This document shows positions 48,747 to 56,909 of a stretch of 64,000 nt of DNA, in pieces. The position numbers were made by a program, and so were the translations under genes. Position 1 is the first letter of the stretch, and the number at the start of each line of letters is the position of its first letter. The notes under the pieces are model-generated. The model was not told where the DNA came from. It did not search any database and saw only the letters and a program-made list of their open reading frames with translations. This DNA comes from Micropruina glycogenica (GTDB lineage: Bacteria; Actinomycetota; Actinomycetes; Propionibacteriales; Propionibacteriaceae): the NCBI RefSeq assembly GCF_900289045.1, contig NZ_LT985188.1, positions 2,418,001 through 2,482,000 of the forward strand. The letters are read 5' to 3'.

Positions 48747-48779
48747 AAGGGCCCCCGGACAACCCGGGGGCCCTTTCGG
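48747..48779. terminator. Bidirectional terminator between glgA and DUF3117 gene
   Basis: GAAGGGCCCCCGG and CCGGGGGCCCTTTC pair as a 12-bp GC-rich stem with an ACAA loop and TTTC tails on both sides. Confidence 0.85.
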
Positions 48780-48802
48780 TTTCGTCGGCTTTTATGAGTC
48801 GA

Positions 48803-48976
48803 TCAGGCGGGATTCACGACGCCGTTCAGGGCCTCTTTGAGTTCTGCCGCCTCGGCCGCATTCATTTCGATGACCAGACGGCCGCCACCCTCGGCAGGGA
48901 TGCGCATGGCGATCACGCGACCCTCCTTGGCGACCTCGATGGGCCCATCGCCGGTACGCGGCTTCATTGCTGCCAT
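48803..48976 (-). CDS. DUF3117 protein, 57 aa
   Basis: Translation on the minus strand from ATG 48976 gives MAAMKPRTGDGPIEVAKEG, then VIAMRIPAEGGGRLVIEMN and ends in AAEAAELKEALNGVV. This is the DUF3117 family, a small protein conserved almost throughout Actinobacteria; its function is unknown. It is 57 residues and so shorter than common gene-calling limits, but length, start and family match are all ordinary. It lies between the glgA terminator and the DivIVA-like gene, 38 bp from that gene. Confidence 0.9.
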   Translation of the reverse strand: MAAMKPRTGDGPIEVAKEGRVIAMRIPAEGGGRLVIEMNAAEAAELKEALNGVVNPA

Positions 48977-49014
48977 TGCTCACCCTCAGTTCTGGTTGGG
49001 GACTTACCCGTCCA

Positions 49015-49512
49015 TTATTCCAGACGCTCCGGCCGCGCGTCGGAAGCATCGGACGAGCCGGGCTGCGACGCGCTCGGAGCCGTTTGCGACACATTCGGTT
49101 GCGACTCCGCCGGCGCCGTCTTCACCGTGGGTGTCGCCGCTTGGGGTTGCTGCTCTGACGCGCTGGGTTCGACAATCGACGGTTCAGACTCGGCGACCTC
49201 GGTCACCGAACCGGTGCGCTCGGGATCATGCTCGGACGACACCGGCCCGGGCTGCCCGCCACGGGTGCCGTCGAGTTGGCGGGCCAGCCGGTCGAGCAGT
49301 TCGTCCACCTGCTCCATCGAATAGCCGCGCGGCACCACGGCGAAGCGCAGCCCGCGCAGGTCGTCACCGATCAACAGCCCGTGCGGCACGTGCGGCCGGG
49401 GGGTGTCGGTCACCGTTGCGGGCAGTTCGCCCAGCCGTCCGGACGCCGCCACCGCGGCCAGCCCCAGAATCGCCACCGCGATCATCCACAGCACCCACTG
49501 CATGCCCGTCAT
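49015..49512 (-). CDS. DivIVA-domain-type membrane protein
   Basis: The 165-residue protein has one N-terminal transmembrane helix (QWVLWMIAVAILGLAAVAASGR) and a short DivIVA-like motif, DDLRGLRFAVVPRGYSMEQVDELLDRLARQL (the R-G-Y-xxxQVDELLDRL signature). The remaining ~70 residues are Pro/Ser/Glu/Gln-rich and probably disordered. In Actinobacteria, such proteins link polar or division machinery to the membrane. It is followed by the DUF3117 gene and preceded by the LOG gene with four bases between; a co-transcribed group of small genes is likely. Confidence 0.8.
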   Translation of the reverse strand: MTGMQWVLWMIAVAILGLAAVAASGRLGELPATVTDTPRPHVPHGLLIGDDLRGLRFAVVPRGYSMEQVDELLDRLARQLDGTRGGQPGPVSSEHDPERTGSVTEVAESEPSIVEPSASEQQPQAATPTVKTAPAESQPNVSQTAPSASQPGSSDASDARPERLE

Positions 49513-49516
49513 TCTT

Positions 49517-50257
49517 TCACGTGCCCGCGGTGCGGCCCGGCGTCTGCGTCACCGCTCGGATCACCTCGTCGACGCTGTCGGTGACGGTGAGCAGGTCGAG
49601 GTCGGCCTCTGAGACGTAATCCTCTGCCAGCACCGTCTCGCGGATCCAACCCAGCAGTGGAGTCCAGAACTCGGTGCCGAACAGCACGATCGGAAACGAG
49701 GTGACCTTGCGGGTCTGCACCAGGGTGAGCGCCTCGAACATCTCGTCCAGGGTGCCGAAGCCGCCCGGCATCACCACAAAACCGCGGGAGTACTTCAGAA
49801 ACATCACCTTGCGGGCGAAGAAGTAGCGAAAGTTGATGCCGAGCGTCACGTGCTTGTTCAGCGACTGCTCGAACGGCAGTTCGATGCCGAGCCCCACCGA
49901 GACTCCCCCGGCCTGGGCGGCGCCCTTGTTGACCGCCTCCATGATGCCGGGCCCGCCGCCGGTGATCGCCGCGAAACCGGCCTGGGCGAGGGCGCGTCCG
50001 ATCTCGACGCCGGCCTGCCAGATCGGGGTTCCCTTGTTGGTGCGGGCCGAGCCGAACACCCCGACCGCCGGGCCCAGTTCGGCCAGCGTGCCGAAGCCCT
50101 CGACGAACTCGGCTTGAATGCGCATAACCCGCCAGGGGTCGGTGTGCACCCAGCCCGTGTCGCCCTTGCCGGCGAGCAGGCGTTGATCGGTGGTGGTCTG
50201 TTGAACCTGCGCCTCGCGGCGAATCACCGGGCCCTGCGTGCGGGTGCGTCTGGTCAC
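49517..50257 (-). CDS. LOG-family (TIGR00730) nucleotide phosphoribohydrolase
   Basis: The 246-residue protein has the LOG/TIGR00730 signature VGVFGSARTNKGTPIW... AITGGGPGIMEAVNKGA and PGGFGTLDEMFEALTLVQTRK, where the motif PGGxGTxxE carries the catalytic Glu. The family hydrolyses nucleoside 5'-monophosphates; plant LOG enzymes make free cytokinins, while many bacterial forms act on AMP. The physiological role here is open. Start GTG at 50257; gene order LOG-DivIVA-DUF3117 downstream of dapE is a typical actinobacterial neighbourhood. Confidence 0.88.
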   Translation of the reverse strand: MTRRTRTQGPVIRREAQVQQTTTDQRLLAGKGDTGWVHTDPWRVMRIQAEFVEGFGTLAELGPAVGVFGSARTNKGTPIWQAGVEIGRALAQAGFAAITGGGPGIMEAVNKGAAQAGGVSVGLGIELPFEQSLNKHVTLGINFRYFFARKVMFLKYSRGFVVMPGGFGTLDEMFEALTLVQTRKVTSFPIVLFGTEFWTPLLGWIRETVLAEDYVSEADLDLLTVTDSVDEVIRAVTQTPGRTAGT

Positions 50258-50302
50258 GCGGTCAGCGTAGCCACCATCGACTCACCCTCGGCCACCCGCC
50301 TG

Positions 50303-51346
50303 TCAGCGACGCTGCTGCCACGCGTGCACCGTGTCGGTGTTGATCGCCTGCGCCAACGCGGCGACGCGCGGAACGTCGGCGACCACGTAACGCCGACCGG
50401 ACGGCGACGTGCCCCAGCCCGCGGTCGGCAGCTTGATCGTGGTGGGCGTGCGCACGGCCAGCTTGCGGTGCAGGTCGACGACGAGATCGATCAGCCGCAG
50501 GTTGTCGAGGCCGCTGTCGACGACCACAACGGTGGCCAGTTGATCGAGCACCGCCCGGGCCGTGCCGGGGTTGACCATCGCGCCGCTGATCACCAACCGG
50601 GTGACGATGCCGGTGAGCACCAGTTGCCGGCGGTGCGCCGGGTCGAACTCCCCCGCGGCGACCCCCTCGCGCGTGTAGGCCAGTGCCTCGTCGCCCGACA
50701 GCGTGATCTCGCCGCGGGGGAACACGAAGCCACCGCTGGCGGCATCGCTCGGGTTGTCGACCGGCACGCCGCCCAGCAGGTCGATCAGCCGCGACGTTCC
50801 GCTCAACGAGGCGAGGGCGACGTGCTGCACACGAATGCCCACGGTCTGCTCGACCGCCTCGACGGTCGCCGCAGCACCGTCGTCGGTGTACACGTAGGCC
50901 AGTACGCGGGGCTCGGCCGCCGAACCGGTGATCGCCAGTTCGCGAGGTATGTCGATCAGTTGCACGTCACGCCGGTCGGCGTCGATGTGCAGCAGCGTCA
51001 CGATATCGGCGACGTCGGCGCTCTTGGCCGCATCGGCGCTGATCAGCAGCACGTTGATCGACGTGTCGGCAGAAGCGATCGATTGATCGCCCGGTGGCAA
51101 CAGGTTGGGGTCGCGCTCGATCGCGGCCAGCGACACCCACAACGAGGCGGCCGCCGTGGCGACGGCCGTCACCGCAACGGCGGCGAACAGCAAGCCCCCC
51201 GCGGGCATGCCTGAACAGCCGGGCACCCGACGGGTGCACCCGCGAATTGGACGAGACGTCGCTGATGATCCGATCCCCCGGGTCGGCACACTGAACTGCG
51301 AGCGTCCGCCTCCTCCCCTGGCGCGGACGCGTCGCCAGCTCAACAC
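50303..51346 (-). CDS. Divergent LytR-CpsA-Psr (LCP)-type protein
   Basis: A membrane-anchored protein with an N-terminal helix (LLFAAVAVTAVATAAASLWVSL) and a ~220-residue extracytoplasmic domain similar to LCP phosphotransferases, which attach teichoic acids or arabinogalactan to peptidoglycan. Features: INVLLISADAAKSADVADIVTLLHI, RDVQLIDIPRELAI (LCP consensus ends PRD; here PRE), VEAVEQTVGIRVQHVALASL, LSGDEALAYTREG and DPAHRRQLVLTGIV (the RRQ motif). Because residues of the catalytic triad region are changed, activity may be reduced or altered. The first start in frame is GTG 51346, with a long basic N-terminal tail; ATG 51208 would begin immediately before the helix and is equally plausible. 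Confidence 0.7.
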   Translation of the reverse strand: MLSWRRVRARGGGGRSQFSVPTRGIGSSATSRPIRGCTRRVPGCSGMPAGGLLFAAVAVTAVATAAASLWVSLAAIERDPNLLPPGDQSIASADTSINVLLISADAAKSADVADIVTLLHIDADRRDVQLIDIPRELAITGSAAEPRVLAYVYTDDGAAATVEAVEQTVGIRVQHVALASLSGTSRLIDLLGGVPVDNPSDAASGGFVFPRGEITLSGDEALAYTREGVAAGEFDPAHRRQLVLTGIVTRLVISGAMVNPGTARAVLDQLATVVVVDSGLDNLRLIDLVVDLHRKLAVRTPTTIKLPTAGWGTSPSGRRYVVADVPRVAALAQAINTDTVHAWQQRR

Positions 51347-51361
51347 CGGCTGCGTGACGCC

Positions 51362-52426
51362 TCAGGCGGGCCGGTCGAGCCACCGCAACAGCGCGTCACG
51401 GCACGTGTAGAGCTCGTCGATCGGGCAGAACTCGTCGTCGGCATGTGCCTTGGACGGGTCGCCGGGCCCGAAGTTCACCGCCGGCACGCCGAGCGCCGAG
51501 AAGCGGGCGACGTCCGTCCAGCCGAACTTGGCCGACGGTTCACCGCCGACCGCGTCGACGAACGTCGCGGCCGCGGGTACGTCCAGACCCGGCCGGGCGC
51601 CGGCGGCGCCGTCGGTGAAGGTGAGGTCGTGGTCGGGCAGCAGCGAACGGCAGTAGTGCTCCGCGTCGGCGAGGCTGCGGTGCGGGGCGAAGCGGTAGTT
51701 CACCGAAACGGTGGCGGTGTCGGGTATGACGTTGCCCGCGATGCCCCCGGTGACCGCGACGGCGTTGAGCCCCTCGTGGTAGCGCAGTCCGTCGACCACG
51801 GGCTGTTCGGGCTCGTGGTCACGCAGCACGGCCAGCACCTCAGCCAGGTCGTGAATGGCGTTGTGACCCATCCAGGCGCGCGCCGAATGTGCCGCCTTGC
51901 CCTTCGTGGTCACCGTGAACCGCAGGGTGCCCTGGCAGCCGCCCTCGACCTTGGCGCTGGTCGGCTCCATCAGCACCGCGAAGTCGCCGACCAGCAGGTC
52001 GGGGCGCTCGGACGCGATGCGGGTGAGCGAATTGGCCGACGCCTCGACCTCTTCATGGTCGTAGAAGATCCAGGTCAGGTCGCGTGGCGGCGTGGTGGCC
52101 GCCACGGCCACGGCGAGCATCACCGCCACCCCGCCCTTCATGTCGCACGTGCCGCGGCCGTAGACGCGATCGCCGGCGAGGCTGGTCGGCAGGTTGCCCG
52201 CGACCGGCACCGTGTCGAGGTGACCGGCGATGACCACCCGTTCGGGCCGGCCGAGGTGGGTGCGGGCGATCACGGTGTCGCCGTCGCGCAGCACCTCGAG
52301 GTGCTCATGGCCCTGCAGGGCGGACTCCACCTGGTCGGCGAGGGCGGTTTCATTGCCGCTGACCGACTCGACGTCAACCAGGGCGCGAAGGAGCACGACG
52401 AGGTCGCCGTGCGGGTCGAGACTCAT
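51362..52426 (-). CDS. dapE: Succinyl-diaminopimelate desuccinylase
   Basis: DapE removes succinate from N-succinyl-LL-diaminopimelate. The 354-residue M20 peptidase fold has metal ligands in AGHLDTVP, RGTCDMKGGVAV, YDHEEVEAS and LMEPT, and the ending SKAHADDEFCPIDEL carries the last His. The ATG at 52426 is chosen because it directly precedes the first helix; a much longer frame open to 52585 crosses a repeat. It is divergent from dapD, which encodes the preceding enzyme of the succinylase branch, with 328 bp between them. This is one of four dap genes in the window. Confidence 0.92.
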   Translation of the reverse strand: MSLDPHGDLVVLLRALVDVESVSGNETALADQVESALQGHEHLEVLRDGDTVIARTHLGRPERVVIAGHLDTVPVAGNLPTSLAGDRVYGRGTCDMKGGVAVMLAVAVAATTPPRDLTWIFYDHEEVEASANSLTRIASERPDLLVGDFAVLMEPTSAKVEGGCQGTLRFTVTTKGKAAHSARAWMGHNAIHDLAEVLAVLRDHEPEQPVVDGLRYHEGLNAVAVTGGIAGNVIPDTATVSVNYRFAPHRSLADAEHYCRSLLPDHDLTFTDGAAGARPGLDVPAAATFVDAVGGEPSAKFGWTDVARFSALGVPAVNFGPGDPSKAHADDEFCPIDELYTCRDALLRWLDRPA

Positions 52427-52452
52427 GCCCAGGACCCTAGTGCTCACAGTCG

Positions 52453-52505
52453 CCGGTCGAGCCTGTCGAGACCCGGTTGGACGCCTGTCGACCTCGCCCG
52501 CGGCT
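52453..52505. repeat. TTGGTCGAG-family partial copy
   Basis: CCGGTCGAGCCTGTCGAGACC is a good left arm; the right arm (CTGTCGACCTCGCCCGCGG) is degenerate. Confidence 0.6.
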
Positions 52506-52610
52506 GGTTGCCCAGACCCCGACGCCCGGCCGTCATGACGTGAGCCGATGGCCGAGCGACACTGACTCAAACGCTGCACGACCACATCCGACGAGCGGCG
52601 GTTCTCGGCA

Positions 52611-52675
52611 ACGTAACTGCCCTTGTGACACGTAGCTGCCCGCGTGCAGGCAGTGACGTGTCACGAAGGCAGTTG
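52611..52675. repeat. Nested palindromic cassette, CGTAGCTGCC type, copy 2
   Basis: The outer arm AACTGCCCTTGTGACACG pairs with CGTGTCACGAAGGCAGTT and the inner arm CTGCC with GGCAG around CGCGTGC. It lies in the divergent dapE/dapD region. Confidence 0.85.
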
Positions 52676-52754
52676 AGTGGACGAGCTGTGGGCAACGCAA
52701 ACCGCGACGGCACGCGCGCGAGGGCTGTCGGAGCCGCCCGGTACGCTGGCGCGC

Positions 52755-53684
52755 ATGACCGACACCCGCTCTGCCTGGGGTTGGGGGCTGGCCGCCGTGC
52801 ACACCTCGGGCCAGGTCCTCGACACCTGGTTTCCGGCCCCGCAGCTCGGCCCGGCGGCCGCCGACCCCTTGCCCAAGCACATCGTCGCCGGCCAGGTGGA
52901 CGACCCCGACCGTGGCGTGCACACCGAAGCGGTGCTGGTCGAGATCGACCTCGACGCGCCGCCGGCGTCCACCTCTGACGCCTACCTGCGGCTGCACCTG
53001 CTCAGCCACCGGTTGGTACGACCGCGCGGGCTGAACCTCGACGGCATCTTCGGTGTGCTGCCCAACGTGGTGTGGACCTCGGCCGGCCCCTGCGCCGTCG
53101 AGGGATTCGATGAGGTGCGCGTCGCGCTGCGGTTGAGCCGCGGGCACGTGACCGTGTTCGGCGTCGACAAGTTCCCTCGGCTGGTCGACTACGTGATTCC
53201 GTCCGGCGTGCGCATCGCCGACGCCGACCGGGTGCGGTTGGGGGCGCACCTGGCCCCGGGCACGACCGTCATGCACGAGGGCTTCGTCAACTACAACGCG
53301 GGCACCCTGGGCACCTCGATGGTCGAGGGCCGCATCTCGGCCGGGGTGATCGTGGGCGACGGATCAGACATCGGCGGCGGCGCGTCGATCATGGGCACGC
53401 TGTCGGGCGGCGGCAAAGAAATGGTCACCATCGGCGAGCGTTGCCTGCTGGGCGCCGAGTCGGGCCTCGGCATTTCGCTCGGCGACGACTGCACGATCGA
53501 GTCGGGCCTGTACGTCACGGCGGGCACGAAGGTCACGATGCCCGACGGCACGGTGGTCAAGGCGCGCGAACTGTCGGGCCGCAGCAACCTGTTGTTCATT
53601 CGCAACTCGCTGACCGGCGCGGTGCAGGTGCGTCCAAAGGTCGGCGGCTCGTTCGAGCTCAACGCGGCCCTGCACGCGAACTGA
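52755..53684 (+). CDS. dapD: 2,3,4,5-tetrahydropyridine-2,6-dicarboxylate N-succinyltransferase
   Basis: DapD transfers succinate from succinyl-CoA to tetrahydrodipicolinate. The 309-residue protein has an N-terminal alpha/beta region ([26 protein letters not shown]) and a C-terminal left-handed beta-helix of hexapeptide repeats ([69 protein letters not shown]), matching the actinobacterial DapD group. The ATG at 52755 precedes the family start. Its stop overlaps the following gene's start (TGATG), so translation of the lysozyme-like gene is probably coupled to it. Confidence 0.93.
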   Translation: MTDTRSAWGWGLAAVHTSGQVLDTWFPAPQLGPAAADPLPKHIVAGQVDDPDRGVHTEAVLVEIDLDAPPASTSDAYLRLHLLSHRLVRPRGLNLDGIFGVLPNVVWTSAGPCAVEGFDEVRVALRLSRGHVTVFGVDKFPRLVDYVIPSGVRIADADRVRLGAHLAPGTTVMHEGFVNYNAGTLGTSMVEGRISAGVIVGDGSDIGGGASIMGTLSGGGKEMVTIGERCLLGAESGLGISLGDDCTIESGLYVTAGTKVTMPDGTVVKARELSGRSNLLFIRNSLTGAVQVRPKVGGSFELNAALHAN

Positions 53685-54526
53685 TGCGTCCGAACTGGCC
53701 GCGCGTTCTGCTCGTTCTCGCCGTCGTACCCGTGGTGTGCGGGCTGGTGTGGGGTGCCCTGGCGCTGTGGTCAGGGGCCACCAAGACGCCCCAGCCGCTC
53801 GACGACCAGTGCAAGGCCGGCGCGAACGGTGCCAGTGTCACGGTCACCCTCGAACAGGCGCACAACGCCGCGATCATCAGCGCCGTTGGCCTGCGCCGCG
53901 GCCTGCCGGCGCGGGCCGTCACCATCGCACTCACGACCGCGTACCAAGAGTCGGGCATTCGCAACCTCGACTACGGGCACGCCGACTCGATCGGGCTGTT
54001 TCAGCAACGCCCCAGTAAGGGCTGGGGAACGATCAAGCAGATCATGGATCCCTACTACAGCTCGGGCAAGTTCTACGACGCCCTGCTCGGGGTGAAGAAC
54101 TGGCGCACCGACGACATCAACGACGTGGCCCAGAAGGTGCAGCGCAGCGCCCACCCCGACGCCTACCGCAAGCACGTGAGCAAGGCCCAGGCGCTGGCCG
54201 CGGCACTCACCGGGGTGCAGCCGGGCGGCCTGACCTGCAAGGCCGGCTCACCGGCCAAGGCCGATGCCGCGGGGCTGACGGCGCTGATGCGCAAAGCCCT
54301 GGCCGGCGAGGTGAAGGTGACGCGCACCGAGAAGGGCCTGATCGTGCAGGGCAGCACCCAGCAGCGCGCGTGGGCGGCGGCCGCTTTCGCCGTTGCCTAT
54401 TCCGACGCCTACGGCGTTGCGCGAGTGACGCTCGGTGGGGCCGACTGGGCCCTCGACACTTCGTCCCTCGCGCCGTGGACGGGCAACGGCACCGGTTCGA
54501 TCGTCACGGTGTCGTTCGGCACGTGA
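53684..54526 (+). CDS. Membrane-anchored lysozyme-like (SLT-fold) protein
   Basis: The 280-residue protein has an N-terminal transmembrane helix (PRVLLVLAVVPVVCGLVWGALALW) and an extracytoplasmic domain with ARAVTIALTTAYQESGIRNLDYGHADSIGLFQQRPSKGWGT, close to the soluble lytic transglycosylase pattern (E-S in YQES, then GLFQ). It would cut or bind glycan strands; family members are sometimes mislabelled 'heavy metal transporter'. Two Cys (QCKAG and LTCKAG) may form a disulfide. The start overlaps dapD's stop by one base, tying wall remodelling to DAP synthesis. The catalytic role of the Glu is inferred, not certain. Confidence 0.72.
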   Translation: MRPNWPRVLLVLAVVPVVCGLVWGALALWSGATKTPQPLDDQCKAGANGASVTVTLEQAHNAAIISAVGLRRGLPARAVTIALTTAYQESGIRNLDYGHADSIGLFQQRPSKGWGTIKQIMDPYYSSGKFYDALLGVKNWRTDDINDVAQKVQRSAHPDAYRKHVSKAQALAAALTGVQPGGLTCKAGSPAKADAAGLTALMRKALAGEVKVTRTEKGLIVQGSTQQRAWAAAAFAVAYSDAYGVARVTLGGADWALDTSSLAPWTGNGTGSIVTVSFGT

Positions 54527-54561
54527 CAGGGGCGGCTGATCGGGGTCGGTTCACCGGAACG

Positions 54562-54744
54562 TCAGCGTTCGGCTCGGCGCCGCTTCGACTCACGACGACG
54601 GTGCCTGGCCCACTCGTCGGCCAGATCGGGATCGTTCTTCACCAGGTACACCAGGCCGCAGTTGTGCGGGCCGTCCGCCCCCGGGTAGCACAGCGTGCAG
54701 GGCTCGCCGACTCTGATCGGGCATGTGGGTTGTGGCGTGGGCAC
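54562..54744 (-). CDS. Small Cys-rich conserved actinobacterial protein, 60 aa
   Basis: The protein reads PTCPIRVGEPCTLCYPGADGPHNCGLVYLVKNDPDLADEWARHRRRE, with four Cys in the order CPIR-x5-CTLC-x9-C, and a strongly basic C-terminus (RRRESKRRRAER). I recognise the pattern as a small family (DUF6767-like) common in Actinobacteria, with a putative zinc knuckle and a helical Asp/Arg tail. Its function is unknown. It starts from GTG at 54744. It is convergent with the lysozyme-like gene. Confidence 0.75.
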   Translation of the reverse strand: MPTPQPTCPIRVGEPCTLCYPGADGPHNCGLVYLVKNDPDLADEWARHRRRESKRRRAER

Positions 54745-54784
54745 AGGTTTACCTCGTGACCATTGTACGCCGCATGATCAGGCT

Positions 54785-54848
54785 CGCTGATTGAGCTCGT
54801 CGAAAGCCCCTCTCAGCCGCAGGGTGTGTCGACAGGCTCGGCCAGCGA
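54785..54848. repeat. TTGGTCGAG-family inverted repeat, diverged copy
   Basis: GCTGATTGAGCTCGTCGAAAG on the left; TGTCGACAGGCTCGGCCAGC on the right. It lies just 3' of dapC. Confidence 0.6.
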
Positions 54849-54861
54849 TCAGCAGAGCGGC

Positions 54862-55959
54862 TCAGAAGGTGAGGCGAGCAACGGCGGCCGCGATGCGCTC
54901 GTCGGTGGCGGTGAGCGCCACCCTGACGTGTTGGTCTGAGAAGGCGCCGTAGAAGTCGCCAGGGGCCACCAGAATGCCGTGCTCGGCCAGCCAGTCGACG
55001 CTGTCGCGGCACGGTTCGTCGCGCGTGCACCACAGGTACAGCGAGCCCTCGGAATGCTCGATGCGAAAACCGGCCGCCTCGAGCGCCGGGCGTAGTGCCT
55101 CGCGCCGGCGCAGGTAGCGCTCACGTTGCTCGATGACGTGCTGCTGGTCGCCCAGCAGGGCCGTCATGGCCGCCTGCACGGGCGCCGGCACCATGCCGCC
55201 GGCATGCTTGCGAACCTCGCGCAGGTCGCTGACCAGGTCGGGGTCGCCGGCGACGAAGCCCGCCCGGTACCCGGCCGCGTTCGAACGCTTCGACAGCGCG
55301 TGCAATGCCAACAGCCCCTCCAGCGACCCCCCGTTGACGCTGGGGTGCAGAATCGAGACCGGCTCGGCGGTCCACCCGAACTCGCCGTAGCACTCGTCCG
55401 CGGCCAGCACCGAACCACGCTCGCGGCAGTAGCGCACCCAGTCGGCCAACTGCTCGGGCGACATGATCGAGCCGTGCGGGTTGGCCGGCGAGTTGATCCA
55501 GACCAGCGCCGGGTTCTCGGCCACGATTCTGTTCGGGTCGTCGCACGGATACACCCAGGTTTCGACCAGCCGGGCACCCACCTCGTAGGTGGGGTAGGCG
55601 ATCTCGGGAATCACCACCAGATCGTCTTCACCGAGCCCCAGCAGAAACGGTAACTGAGCGACGAACTCTTTGGTGCCGATCACCGGCAGCACCGAGTCGT
55701 CGGTCAGCTCGACGCCGCCCCAGCGCTTGGTCAGGTAGCCACGAATCGCGGCACGCAACTCGGGGGTGCCCCACACCGTCGGGTAGCCGGGCGCGTTCGC
55801 GGCCTCGATCAAGGCCCGCTGCCCCAGTTCGGGGGTGGGGTCGACCGGGGTGCCGACGGACAGGTCGACGATGCCGTCCGGATGCTGGTGGGCGCGTTGC
55901 TTGGCGCCCGCCAGAGTGTTCCAGGGGAAGTCGGGCAGGCTGCGGTCGTGAACGCTCAC
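54862..55959 (-). CDS. dapC: Succinyldiaminopimelate transaminase
   Basis: DapC transaminates N-succinyl-L-2-amino-6-oxopimelate with glutamate, between DapD and DapE. This PLP fold-type I aminotransferase has 365 residues: [16 protein letters not shown] at the start, [54 protein letters not shown] and the PLP Lys in [18 protein letters not shown]. The GTG at 55959 overlaps the fdxA stop as GTGA, so the two genes are translationally coupled. Longer readings run into fdxA and are rejected. The fdxA-dapC pair is conserved in Actinobacteria. Confidence 0.93.
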   Translation of the reverse strand: MSVHDRSLPDFPWNTLAGAKQRAHQHPDGIVDLSVGTPVDPTPELGQRALIEAANAPGYPTVWGTPELRAAIRGYLTKRWGGVELTDDSVLPVIGTKEFVAQLPFLLGLGEDDLVVIPEIAYPTYEVGARLVETWVYPCDDPNRIVAENPALVWINSPANPHGSIMSPEQLADWVRYCRERGSVLAADECYGEFGWTAEPVSILHPSVNGGSLEGLLALHALSKRSNAAGYRAGFVAGDPDLVSDLREVRKHAGGMVPAPVQAAMTALLGDQQHVIEQRERYLRRREALRPALEAAGFRIEHSEGSLYLWCTRDEPCRDSVDWLAEHGILVAPGDFYGAFSDQHVRVALTATDERIAAAVARLTF

Positions 55960-56276
55960 TCGCCCTGGGGCGGCAGGTCGACCACGTAGGGGTGGTCGGC
56001 GTCGATCGGACCCTGCCGGGCCGCACCGCCGGGCGAACCGATGGAGTCGAAGAAGTTCACGTTGACGTCGTAGAACACCTTCTGATCGGCCGGCACGTCG
56101 TCTTCGTAGTAGATCGCCTCGACCGGGCAGACCGGCTCGCAGGCACCGCAGTCGACGCACTCGTCGGGCTGGATGTACAGCATCCGGTTGCCCTCGTAGA
56201 TGCAATCCACGGGACACTCCTCAACGCAGGCCAGGTCTTTCACGTCGACGCAGGGCTGCGTGATGATGTACGTCAC
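55956..56276 (-). CDS. fdxA: Seven-iron ferredoxin FdxA
   Basis: The 106-residue protein has the actinobacterial FdxA pattern: [28 protein letters not shown] at the N-terminus and [22 protein letters not shown] later. Cys 9, 17 and 50-like positions bind the [3Fe-4S] cluster and Cys 21, 40, 43 and 46 the [4Fe-4S], with Cys 25 in the usual spare place. It carries electrons, for example to cytochrome P450s or other oxidoreductases. The GTG at 56276 gives the standard N-terminus; an upstream frame to 56327 adds 17 residues unlike the family. It overlaps dapC, which follows. Confidence 0.95.
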   Translation of the reverse strand: MTYIITQPCVDVKDLACVEECPVDCIYEGNRMLYIQPDECVDCGACEPVCPVEAIYYEDDVPADQKVFYDVNVNFFDSIGSPGGAARQGPIDADHPYVVDLPPQGE

Positions 56277-56341
56277 TTCGAGTCCTTTCGAATGTCGTGC
56301 TTCGGATCGACACTCTACCGCGCACACCCTGACACGAAACG

Positions 56342-56827
56342 ATGGTGCCCATGGACGCTATCCGCCGGCTGAACCCGCCGCTGCGCACGGGCGAGCGGGT
56401 CACGCTGCGCGTGGTTGATCCGGCCCGCGACCTGATCGGGTTCGTCACGTGCCTTGCACCGCTCACCATCGAAGACCGGCACGGCCGTCTGCACCAGATC
56501 GCGGACGGCACGGTGCAGGCCGCCCGCCGGGTGGCGCCGGCGCTGGGCCGCGACCCCGCGAGCGCGCCCAGAGAGCTGCTCGACGAGCTGGCCGACCGAG
56601 CGGGAATCGCGGGTGAACCGGCGCTGCACCGCATCAGCGACCTGCTGGCCGGATTGGAGGCGCCGGCGCAGGTGTTCACCGAACGGGGCACCTGGGTACA
56701 CGGCAATGCCCGCGCCAGGGTCGAGGGCGAATGGCTCACCACGAACGTCACGGACCCCGACCTCTTGGCCGCGTTGTGCTGGTGGGCTACCCGGCAGAAC
56801 GCCCGCAGCGTGCAGGTTCGGGGCTGA
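56342..56827 (+). CDS. Hypothetical protein, 161 aa, possible Rv0428c-like N-terminal domain
   Basis: The segment [39 protein letters not shown] looks like the small beta-barrel that opens some actinobacterial GNAT proteins encoded next to fdxA-dapC; no acetyltransferase domain follows here. The remainder is helical ([24 protein letters not shown]) and ends in a short strand-rich tail ([28 protein letters not shown]). It may be a shortened relative of that protein. Two starts, ATG 56342 and ATG 56351, are possible. It is divergent from fdxA with about 65 bp between starts. Confidence 0.55.
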   Translation: MVPMDAIRRLNPPLRTGERVTLRVVDPARDLIGFVTCLAPLTIEDRHGRLHQIADGTVQAARRVAPALGRDPASAPRELLDELADRAGIAGEPALHRISDLLAGLEAPAQVFTERGTWVHGNARARVEGEWLTTNVTDPDLLAALCWWATRQNARSVQVRG

Positions 56828-56909
56828 CCAAGCTGCCCCGTCGACTCTCTGTTGAGCGCGTGGACTGCGAATGCCGCCGGAGGTGATGACGGACTGAGCG
56901 ATGACGAAG

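Larger units (their letters stand above)
52427..52754. other. Divergent dapE/dapD intergenic region
   Basis: Two repeats (listed separately) fill most of the middle. No classical operator is recognisable, and no lysine riboswitch is evident. The dapD promoter is expected within 52680-52750. Confidence 0.5.

Noticed and set aside
52427-52754. Lysine riboswitch in the dapE/dapD region
   Set aside because: No extended L-box helices are visible; the palindromes there belong to repeat families found elsewhere.
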